A program made the translations under genes and the position numbers. Under the pieces are notes generated by a model. It did not search any database, was not told the DNA's origin, and was given only the letters and a program-made list of their open reading frames with translations. Shown here one piece after another: positions 7,801-13,041 of a DNA stretch of 13,041 bases (positions are counted from its first letter, which is position 1; every line of letters starts with the position of its first letter). The stretch covers positions 1-13,041 of the forward strand of contig CALFXN010000229.1 of the NCBI GenBank assembly GCA_937957815.1, written 5' to 3'. The stretch comes from an uncultured Synergistales bacterium (GTDB lineage Bacteria; Synergistota; Synergistia; Synergistales; Aminobacteriaceae).

Positions 7801-10353
7801 CGCGTCGAGGTCCACCTCGAGATCGACGCTCCCGATCGTCGTGAATCGGTGCGGGTCGGTTCCCCACGAAACCTCGACCTCGTTGGAAAATCCGTCGCCG
7901 TCCTCGTCGAAGGCGATGCGGATCTCGTCGCCGTTTTCGTTCCACGCCGCGTCGCGGGCGCTCACGCGAACGTCGATCCCGGCGTCCCGCGCCGCGCGCG
8001 AGAGCGACCAGCGCGCGAGAATGCCTCGGACATCGGCCGACATCGGAATTGCGGCGAGCGACGACCACCGTCGCGGCTCGTATTTCCGCGACGCCCAGGA
8101 GACGACGTACCGTTCGGGATTCGTGTCCGCAATGGTTCCCGTCAGCGTCACGGTTCCCGAAGCTCCCGGCACGGGAAGGAGCACGGGATCGAGGCGCACG
8201 ACGGGAGGCTCGTTGTCCGCGACGACTTCCGCCCGTCCGAGGAGCGTCTCGCGCGGCGACCAGGTCTCGACGCGCAGCCCCGACGGGTGCGACGGGTTGC
8301 GTTCGACCAGCGTGATGTCTCCGGATTGTGCGAGGACCGCCGCGATCGTGTACCCCTCGCCCTGCGTTCCGCCGAGCGACCACAGGCCTCGTCCGTCGGA
8401 ACCGAACGCGTGGAGATCCCCCCGCGACGCCCGGAGGAAGCCGAAGTCCATGCGCATGAACGGACCCGCCTCGTCGCCTGAGTTACGGACATCTTCGAAT
8501 GGAACGGTCCAGGCGACTGCCCGCGTCGCCGGGTCCAGAAGCACGGCCGCAGTCCTTTCCCGGTCGCCGGATATCCGACACTGGGCCCATACGCCGCCCT
8601 CGCCCGAACAGAGCGGGCCGAAGAATCCGCGTGCCTCCGAGACAGGCGCGATCGTACCGAGAAGCGCTCCGTCGCGCGAGAAGACGCGCAGCGGCGCAGG
8701 GGCCCGTTCGCTCGCCCAGAGGTCGCCCGACGCGTCCTCGAACGCGCCGCCCCACGTCGGGGGCGCGGCAGTTCGCGGCAGTTCGATGCGCCCGACGATG
8801 TCGCCCGAGGCCGTGGCGCGCAGGACTTCCCACCCGCAGGCCACGAGCACGGTTCCGTCGCGCCCCTCGAAGAGTCCGTCGATGCGCGCCATTCCCCGGA
8901 GCGCCCCCCAGACGCGCCATTCCGAAACCGCGTCGCCCGAAGCGTCGAGCCGCACGCAGCGGTCGAGTTCCCTGTCGGCGACGAGGATCCCTCCGTCGGG
9001 TGTCCGGACGGCCCCGATCGGGTCGACGAACCGTTCCGGAGGTGTCGCGATCGCGCCGAGGAGGTCTCCCGAGGCGTTCATGACGACGAGGCGGTGGTTG
9101 TATCCGCCGTCCGCCGCGACGATCCTGCTCCCCGAGACGGCGAGCGCCGTCACGCGATCGAAGCTTCCGGGGGCGCTCCCTGCGTCGCCCCACGTCGCGA
9201 CGAGATCTCCCGACGCCGAGACGCGCGCGAAGATCCTGAAAAACGGCGATCCGGCCGGGAAGATCGACGGCGGAAAGGGCTGGGCGCTCGCGATGACGGC
9301 CGACCCGTCGTCGAGCGCCGCGACGCGTCCGGGCGACGGCATCGGGAAGGAGCCTCCGGCGATCACGGGAAGCACGTCGGCGACCAGGTTTCCCTGCGCG
9401 TCGTACCGGCGCGCGAGTGGTGCGAACGTGTCGGGAGAGACGATGCGCTCCATCGACGTCACCCAGAGGCCGCCGTCGGAAAGAAGCGCGACGCCGCGCA
9501 GGTCGGTGAACGGAGCTCCCGCGGGCCCGTCCGTAACGACGGTCCGGAAGACCGATCCGTCGGGGGCGCAGAGATAGACCCGTCCCGTGGAGCGCGACCC
9601 GAGCGCGATGCGTCCGCCTCCGGCCGCGAGGAGGTCCCTGTCGGTGATCCCGCGCGGGACGAGCTCCGCCGCGCGAAGGAGCGTTCCCTCGCCCGTCTCC
9701 GGGTTCACGGAATAGAGCCCGCTTCGGTGGAGCAGCAGGAGCTTCCCGTCGCCCCATGTCAGCGCGACGCACGGCAGCAGCTTCTTCCCGCCACACGCGG
9801 GGTCGAGGGAGCGCAGAAAGGCGCCGTCGGGAGAGAATACCTGAAGCGGCGAACGCCGGGAGGCCGCGAAGATCCGCCCGGACTCGTCGGCGGCGACGGC
9901 GTACGGATTCTCGATGACGGACCGGGAATCGCGGTCCGTCGATCCGGCCGAGCGCTCGAGCGTCAACGGGCAGATGGCGTCGACGACGTAGCGCCCGGAG
10001 GGGAGGGGCGTCAGTCCGTCGGACGAAAGGGCCCGCCATCCGACGCGCTCGCGATCCCCCGCGAGCCATTCCGTCCGACGCGGCGGAATCTCGACGACGG
10101 GCGCGTCTCCCGAGGAGATCCTGAAGAGCAGCGGAACGGCCCGATCGGTGCGTGCCCGGAAGGAGGCGACATCTTTCTTTCCGGGGCTGAAGGCCGGCGA
10201 AAACGGCGACGGGGAGATCCGGAAGTCCGAAAATCCAAACCGTTCGATCGGCCTGGAGGACGATGCCCGGCCCGCGTCGGGTGACGCCGCGACGAACGTC
10301 GACACGGCAGCGACAACGATTCCCGCGAGCGCGAAGCGTGTGTGACGCCGCAT
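4831..10353 (-). CDS. Giant exported multidomain protein: FlgD-like Ig, NHL propeller, TSP3 repeats, unknown C-terminal half
   Basis: This 1840-residue protein has a signal peptide (1 to about 28). Residues 41-129 resemble a FlgD-like Ig domain (FSPAFSPGKKD, then LPSGRYVVDAI). Residues 147-712 hold repeated NHL/beta-propeller strands such as NPYAVAADESGRIFAA, IGAVRTPDGGILVAD and SGDLWASERA. An Ig-like domain (715-815, ADNEPPVVRLD) leads to a thrombospondin-type-3 calcium loop (DEDGDGFSNEVEVSWGTDP, 816-834). A second beta domain (about 841-937) leads to further TSP3 loops (DGDRDWRPDAEE; NPDTDGDGVPDGLD, 966-979). Residues from about 1010 on match nothing I know: beta-rich with a CLSC motif (1348-1351), then hydrophobic segments at about 1693-1715 and 1735-1762, and an end in YIYIPPGY. 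The start is ATG 10353, chosen for its strong ribosome site and signal peptide; the frame is open to 10422. It is probably a surface or periplasmic protein; the ligand is unknown. No sortase motif is visible. Confidence 0.87.
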   Translation of the reverse strand: MRRHTRFALAGIVVAAVSTFVAASPDAGRASSSRPIERFGFSDFRISPSPFSPAFSPGKKDVASFRARTDRAVPLLFRISSGDAPVVEIPPRRTEWLAGDRERVGWRALSSDGLTPLPSGRYVVDAICPLTLERSAGSTDRDSRSVIENPYAVAADESGRIFAASRRSPLQVFSPDGAFLRSLDPACGGKKLLPCVALTWGDGKLLLLHRSGLYSVNPETGEGTLLRAAELVPRGITDRDLLAAGGGRIALGSRSTGRVYLCAPDGSVFRTVVTDGPAGAPFTDLRGVALLSDGGLWVTSMERIVSPDTFAPLARRYDAQGNLVADVLPVIAGGSFPMPSPGRVAALDDGSAVIASAQPFPPSIFPAGSPFFRIFARVSASGDLVATWGDAGSAPGSFDRVTALAVSGSRIVAADGGYNHRLVVMNASGDLLGAIATPPERFVDPIGAVRTPDGGILVADRELDRCVRLDASGDAVSEWRVWGALRGMARIDGLFEGRDGTVLVACGWEVLRATASGDIVGRIELPRTAAPPTWGGAFEDASGDLWASERAPAPLRVFSRDGALLGTIAPVSEARGFFGPLCSGEGGVWAQCRISGDRERTAAVLLDPATRAVAWTVPFEDVRNSGDEAGPFMRMDFGFLRASRGDLHAFGSDGRGLWSLGGTQGEGYTIAAVLAQSGDITLVERNPSHPSGLRVETWSPRETLLGRAEVVADNEPPVVRLDPVLLPVPGASGTVTLTGTIADTNPERYVVSWASRKYEPRRWSSLAAIPMSADVRGILARWSLSRAARDAGIDVRVSARDAAWNENGDEIRIAFDEDGDGFSNEVEVSWGTDPHRFTTIGSVDLEVDLDALLRPYSFADVPTHVRFRAFDAAKKELTSARISVSADAGALTGTNGSVTWTPPPGDGHGLFTVSFPMQAIDGRIFASADASFSLRYAVDGDRDWRPDAEETASPASGDVFASLPANPDTDGDGVPDGLDLVPGWTPSDRDWSSTYLPHTLGWGTTFRFYGLGGAKSSVSKYGSSATTKAILRSDAVTDNDRMTDLVNRLLSGVPLAQGDDRTILEQVTDYLRSSTEWMKTDRPVGPSAPSGPPPNLMDAPGGGEPWRAIRSTLRQIPTDNEEYLGRYVLEGLLHPTTVFDYYSLESEMDVTVGNVAWIDGRVGTNPSADTIFARPTGGSFATFQLRPAVPASAGGIHRNFLVASFPGSEGRNDRKLTIQWRIVSPDIDRTAGNDTGTRTRPAWFVQVFHANDFVETTATLIRTRAPFSSETLTLFSAPWYRALYEGVIEGRPAGMNVYEGSLEIPGIALFPSPSYVVRMTSFWLVVKEGPLPCPLDNAHTIPANREDCLSCRGSVRRRYGEPIDRFDLKVSGVTVEARLGSIRWIYRRTGHAATLTSDAMCAVADVFPKVCIVRDGYALMKGLLTDVPLYSGSGNLTVGGLSVAWMDRPPPDGLGGNRDEAATRLNGDTLRRLTEMDAVFMYVPNAALGDLAMERIPWTSGTWYYPGSDGERLFDGLWIDVVRTDAARRGVSWRRIPFWDGFAGDLSGRAASADAISILRPVGSGRMLVRTDSAVPLSGDLAAKTTSMVTVGVGETTEAIIDECDASRVTTAVKIAAVVADDHPSAIFLSDGINVTSCLAEGDAVGAMICSLSAGAKMSKTLLSSFLFRGSRLQGSLWAKGLDIPVLRSRTFASAGCALNVAGAVAGALEIAYWIHRYNRTDDILLKQEAVRQAVAVGIDTGIGIMPQGSLILIPWTVSALATQQILRELGFGLSPLAEKMVTPGQSLTTLALHLLPKSVSKEEADMVAELAQKDAIGRCTNYNRDPARKATYIYIPPGY

Positions 10354-10362
10354 ATTCGGGGC

Positions 10363-10369
10363 ACCTCCT
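10363..10369 (-). promoter_or_regulatory. Shine-Dalgarno site fixing the start of the giant gene
   Basis: On the minus strand AGGAGGT lies 9 bases before ATG 10353. The open frame continues 23 codons further upstream, but those residues (MVRFGTMCHN onward) have no ribosome site and would bury the signal peptide. This decides the start. Confidence 0.75.
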
Positions 10370-10392
10370 CGCAGACGACAACTTTTCAGTCT

Positions 10393-10401
10393 ATTATGAC
10401 A
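10393..10401 (-). promoter_or_regulatory. Candidate extended -10 promoter of the giant gene
   Basis: The minus strand reads TGTCATAAT, an extended -10 (TGn followed by CATAAT, 5 of 6 to TATAAT). No good -35 is found 17 bp upstream (TGGTTC), which extended -10 promoters can tolerate. The transcript would start near 10386, about 33 bases before the ATG. The same TGnCATAAT arrangement precedes the metallophosphoesterase gene. Confidence 0.4.
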
Positions 10402-10442
10402 CATCGTCCCGAATCGAACCACGGAGTCGTTTGGCGACGTTG

Positions 10443-10471
10443 TTTACTCCCGACGGAATTCACTGTAGTAT
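10443..10471 (+). promoter_or_regulatory. Candidate promoter of the PCC/DUF296 gene
   Basis: TTTACT (10443-10448; 4 of 6) and TAGTAT (10466-10471; 4 of 6) are separated by 17 bp. The leader would be about 80 bases and includes an A-rich run at 10475-10482. This lies in the 207-bp gap (10354-10560) between divergent genes, where I found nothing else beyond the two promoters and ribosome sites. Weak consensus, judged by eye. Confidence 0.35.
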
Positions 10472-10560
10472 CTTCAAAAAAAGCTCGTTACGCCCGTATG
10501 AAGAAACTCCGGCAAATACCCCTGCTGCGTCATATCCCGAATCACGAAGGAGGAAGAACC

Positions 10561-11067
10561 ATGTCCGAATTTCCGGTTCGAGTATCGTCCGTAGAGGCGC
10601 GGAGACGTTCCGTCGTCGCCCGTATCTGGCCACGGACGGAACTTTTCGAAGGGTTGCTCCGGATCTGCGAGGAACATGACGTCAGGGCCGGGTGCATCAC
10701 GACGATGCTTGGAAGCCTGCTGCGCACCCGGTTCGTCTACCCGGTCCCGTTCCCGGGCGCGAGGATGGGGGCGAAGTACGTCGACCCCGTCGGGATCGAA
10801 GGGCCGATCGAGCTCCTGGGCGGGAGCGGCTTCATCGGGACGATGGCCGACGACGGCCGCACCGTCGTCCACCTTCACTGCGTGATGTCCGATCCGTCGA
10901 TGCGCGTCATAGGCGGACATCTCCTCGAGACCGGGAACCCCGTTATGAGTACGGTCGAGATAATGATCGAGGCGTTCGACGACGTATCGATCACACGCGC
11001 GTTCGACCCAGAGACGGATTTTTCGCTGTTCTCCATCGGCCGGGCCGGAGACGCCCCCCGCGGCTGA
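10561..11067 (+). CDS. PCC/DUF296-domain protein
   Basis: This 168-residue protein consists almost entirely of one PCC domain (plants and prokaryotes conserved; DUF296). Matching features are the early segment R-T-E-L-F-E-G-L-L-R-I-C-E-E-H-D, the AGCITTMLGSL strand, and ELLGGSGFIG. The H104-L-H106 motif and G118-G-H120 supply the histidines that bind metal in structures of this family. A closing E133 and R146-A-F-D follow. In plants the domain is fused to AT-hooks (AHL proteins); bacterial stand-alone members form trimers and their role is largely unknown, so DNA binding should not be assumed. No signal peptide, so it is cytoplasmic. The start is ATG 10561 with AAGGAGGA 6 bases upstream; the frame is open from 10342 but lacks such a site. 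It is divergent from the giant gene and ends 16 bp from the convergent kinase gene. Confidence 0.88.
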   Translation: MSEFPVRVSSVEARRRSVVARIWPRTELFEGLLRICEEHDVRAGCITTMLGSLLRTRFVYPVPFPGARMGAKYVDPVGIEGPIELLGGSGFIGTMADDGRTVVHLHCVMSDPSMRVIGGHLLETGNPVMSTVEIMIEAFDDVSITRAFDPETDFSLFSIGRAGDAPRG

Positions 11068-11091
11068 CGGCAATCCGGCCGCATCAGGGGG
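11054..11091. terminator. Possible GC-rich hairpin at the convergent gene ends
   Basis: CCCCC (11055-11059) can pair with GGGGG (11087-11091), GCGGC (11060-11064) with GCCGC (11078-11082), and CGG (11068-11070) with CCG (11075-11077), leaving a CAAT loop. The PCC stop codon (TGA, 11065-11067) and the kinase stop (11084-11086) fall in the two bulges. There is no U-run, so intrinsic termination is uncertain; it could merely slow or block the convergent transcripts. Confidence 0.3.
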
Positions 11092-12484
11092 ACGCTTTCG
11101 CCGTCCCCGGCAGGACGATCTCGACGATGAGCCCGCCGCCCGGCGCGTTCGCCGCAGAGATCGTTCCGCCGTGCAGTTCGACGGCCCGGTGAGCGATCGC
11201 GAGCCCGATTCCGGTTCCGCCCGAGTCGCGCGTCCGCGAGGATTCCGTCCTGTAGAAGGGCTCGAAGATCTTGCTCAGCTCCCCTTCCGGAACACCCGGA
11301 CCGTGATCCAGAACGCGGAGCGCGACGCCACGCCCGGGGTCCGACACGATCGTGACCTCGACGGCCGTTCCGGGCGACGTGTAGCGCAGCGCGTTCCGCA
11401 GGACGTTCTCCACGGCGCCCCGGAGGATCCCCTCCTTCATCGGAATGGCCCAGCCGCGTCCCTCGGAACGAAAGAGTATCCCCTTGCCCGTAGGCCGGGC
11501 CTCGAACCGCGCGTCCTCGACGACCCGACCGACGAGAAGTTCGAAATCGCCCGGTTCGGGCGCGACGTGTCCCATCTCGACGTCGACGCGCGAAAGCGAC
11601 AGCAGCTGCCCGATCATGTCGTTCAGGAGAACCGCCTCGGATTCGATACGGGCAAGCGATTCGCCGGCGCCGGGGGCCTTTTTCCGGGCGAGTTCGAGCG
11701 CGACGCCGAGGCGCGCGAGCGGCGTGCGCAGCTCGTGGGAAATATCCCGTATCAGTCGTTTCTGGGCGTCCAGAAGCTCGCGGATGTACCGAGCGGATTC
11801 GTCGAGGGTACGGGCGAGTTCGCCGACTTCGTCGGTCCGGCGGAGGACCTTTTCGTCGATGCCGACGTCGGATTTTCCGTCGGCAAGTCTCCGGGTTGCC
11901 GCGGTCAGTCGCGTGAGCGGTCCGCTGATGTGGCGCGCGAGCGCGAGGCAGAGCAGCAGCGTTGTCGCGAAGACTCCTGCGAGGTAGATCGCGAAAGGGA
12001 CGCGTTTTTCGGCGATCACCCGCAGCACGGGGGGAGGGCGGCGAAACGCCCCGACGACGACGTACTCACGGCCCGACGACGACTTCATGCGCTCCACGAC
12101 ATTCGTAAAACTGCCGCGAGTCTCGAAATCCCGCCCGTCGGCCAACATTTCGAATGCATTCCGGCCTATTCTGCGCACGAACTCCGGCGACTCGTCCTCG
12201 AGGACGGACCGTCCGTCCGGGTGAAAGAAGAACATCGCGAATCCCGTCTCGCGACGGATCGCGCGGACCGCGGCGCCGAGCGCCTCGACGCCCTCCTTCT
12301 CGAGGATGCCCAGGCATTCGCGGCCGCGAAGCGCGAGCGCCTTCGAGAGAACCTCCTCCTGCCCCGTCAGAATGATTCCCTGCCGGGACATCACCATCGT
12401 CAATCCGAAGCTGACGACGACGGACATGAGAATGGTCGCGAGGAACCAGAGAAAGACCTTCGCGAACAGCGACGAACGCCTCAT
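11084..12484 (-). CDS. CpxA-like sensor histidine kinase
   Basis: This inner-membrane sensor kinase of 466 residues (E. coli CpxA is 457) autophosphorylates in response to an envelope signal and passes the phosphate to the adjacent regulator. It has TM1 at about 8-32, a periplasmic sensor region at about 33-160, and TM2 at about 163-185. A HAMP linker (about 186-236) leads to the DHp helix with H250 in DISHELRTPLARL. The ATP-binding domain has N360 and N364 in the N box (ENVLRNALRY), G1 DHGPGVPEG (393-401), F box FEPFYRTE (407-414) and G2 GGTGIGLAIA (422-431). The HELRTPLARL, FEPFYRTE and GGTG segments and the HAMP-DHp spacing closely resemble CpxA. Its ATG overlaps the regulator's TGA by 4 bp (ATGA), indicating translational coupling. 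The sensor region is divergent, so the signal need not be that of enteric Cpx. All catalytic motifs are intact. Confidence 0.93.
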   Translation of the reverse strand: MRRSSLFAKVFLWFLATILMSVVVSFGLTMVMSRQGIILTGQEEVLSKALALRGRECLGILEKEGVEALGAAVRAIRRETGFAMFFFHPDGRSVLEDESPEFVRRIGRNAFEMLADGRDFETRGSFTNVVERMKSSSGREYVVVGAFRRPPPVLRVIAEKRVPFAIYLAGVFATTLLLCLALARHISGPLTRLTAATRRLADGKSDVGIDEKVLRRTDEVGELARTLDESARYIRELLDAQKRLIRDISHELRTPLARLGVALELARKKAPGAGESLARIESEAVLLNDMIGQLLSLSRVDVEMGHVAPEPGDFELLVGRVVEDARFEARPTGKGILFRSEGRGWAIPMKEGILRGAVENVLRNALRYTSPGTAVEVTIVSDPGRGVALRVLDHGPGVPEGELSKIFEPFYRTESSRTRDSGGTGIGLAIAHRAVELHGGTISAANAPGGGLIVEIVLPGTAKASP

Positions 12485-13041
12485 CCGCCCTTCGCCTCCT
12501 CCGGCGGGAAGGCGAGAATGTAGCCCACGCCGCGCACCGTCTTGATCCGGTCCGACCCGTCGGGGTAGGGGCCGATCTTGTGGCGGAGGTTGCTGATATG
12601 GACATCGAGACTTCGGTCGAACGGCGTGAAGGGGCGCTTGAATACCTGCTGCATCAGTCTCTCGCGCGAGCAGGTCGTTCCGGGTTCCTGCATGAGCGCC
12701 TCGAGGAGATCGTACTCCATCGTCGTCAGGTCCGTGCGGCGGCCGTCGACGCTGACGAAGCGGGCGGACGGGTCGAGGCGGAGACCTCCGACAGTCAGGG
12801 CCGCCTCGTGCGATCCCTGCGCCTCGTCCGCATCCGCCGCGGCGGGGCGGCCGCGCCGCAGGATCGCGCGCATCCGGGCCGAGAGTTCGCGCGGGTTGAA
12901 CGGCTTCGGCAGATAGTCGTCCGCGCCGAGCTCCAGTCCGACGATCCGGTCGACGTCGTCGCCCCGGGCCGTGAGCATGAGCACGGGGACGTCGGACGTC
13001 CGCCTGAGTTCCCGGAGGACGTCGAGTCCGCTCTTTCCGGG
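12481..13041 (-). CDS. CpxR-like OmpR-family response regulator (5' end outside window)
   Basis: This is the C-terminal 186 residues of a two-component DNA-binding regulator. The frame is open through the window edge, where it reads PGKSGLDVLRELRR. The visible receiver part has the switch Thr in LMLTARGDD (residue 24 of the fragment) and the conserved Lys in LPKPFNPREL (residue 46). The phospho-acceptor Asp should lie about 5 residues beyond the edge. A linker (about 65-80) leads to an OmpR/PhoB winged helix (about 81-179) with LTTMEYDLLEAL, CSRERLMQQVF and TPFDRSLDVHISNLRHKIG, ending VRGVGYIL. The TPFDR-x-(L/I)-D-(V/M)-HISNLR stretch is typical of CpxR. About 45 residues are missing, which fits a full length near 232. 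It is co-transcribed with, and upstream of, the kinase. Targets are unknown. Confidence 0.92.
   Translation of the reverse strand, partial: PGKSGLDVLRELRRTSDVPVLMLTARGDDVDRIVGLELGADDYLPKPFNPRELSARMRAILRRGRPAAADADEAQGSHEAALTVGGLRLDPSARFVSVDGRRTDLTTMEYDLLEALMQEPGTTCSRERLMQQVFKRPFTPFDRSLDVHISNLRHKIGPYPDGSDRIKTVRGVGYILAFPPEEAKGG

Noticed and set aside
6181..8481. 766-codon plus-strand open frame opposite the giant gene (and others at 7841-9577 and 9094-10284)
   Set aside because: Low-complexity Arg-rich translations with no domain, lying antisense to a protein with clear NHL and TSP3 motifs in the other strand.
8764..8785. Short direct repeat CGCGGCAGTT, two copies with period 10
   Set aside because: Only two copies within a coding region and not a multiple of three; likely chance or replication slippage, not a functional array.
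10342..10560. Upstream extension of the PCC protein by 73 codons
   Set aside because: The extension has no ribosome site and no family similarity, and it overlaps the promoter region. ATG 10561 has an excellent Shine-Dalgarno and starts just before the domain.

Overview
This is a GC-rich, gene-dense piece of bacterial chromosome. It is probably one end of a metagenomic or draft contig, because the first 46 bases are not genomic: they read as Illumina library adapter with an index, joined to the middle of a gene. The gene complement suggests a Gram-negative-type (diderm) bacterium. There is a CpxA/CpxR-like envelope two-component system, a lipoprotein-type metallophosphoesterase, and several Sec-exported proteins without Gram-positive wall anchors. 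The combination of FlgD-like Ig, NHL-propeller and thrombospondin-type-3 regions in one exported protein is common in little-studied lineages. I cannot assign a phylum from sequence alone. Start codons are mixed (ATG, GTG, TTG), most with strong Shine-Dalgarno sites.

Left part (47-4752): a truncated DUF2207-type membrane protein gene points left. Divergent from it, after a 216-bp promoter region, lie two tandem secreted paralogues of an unrecognised family (501-1697 and 1741-2946, 43 bp apart). Each appears to contain two related halves. Next comes a predicted outer-membrane or periplasmic lipoprotein metallophosphoesterase with a TTG start (3025-4752). A perfect 15-bp inverted repeat at 4775-4817 separates this rightward block from the next, convergent gene and probably terminates transcription from both sides.

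Middle (4831-10353, minus strand): one very large gene encodes an exported protein of 1840 residues. In order it has a signal peptide, a FlgD-like Ig domain, an NHL/beta-propeller region, Ig-like domains separated by thrombospondin-type-3 calcium-binding repeats, and a long unrecognised C-terminal half ending in hydrophobic segments.

Right part (10354-13041): a 207-bp divergent promoter region leads to a small PCC/DUF296-domain protein on the plus strand. That gene runs tail-to-tail (16 bp) into a CpxA-like sensor kinase, which overlaps by 4 bp the gene of its CpxR-like response regulator. The regulator runs off the window end, so its phospho-acceptor Asp lies outside. The window is dominated by envelope and surface functions plus an envelope-type stress regulator. 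A regulatory link between the kinase pair and the exported proteins is only a guess. The best candidates for undescribed biology are the paralogous pair with internal duplication and the C-terminal half of the giant exported protein. I saw no rRNA, tRNA, CRISPR array, insertion sequence or phage gene. No gene-free stretch exceeds 216 bp.
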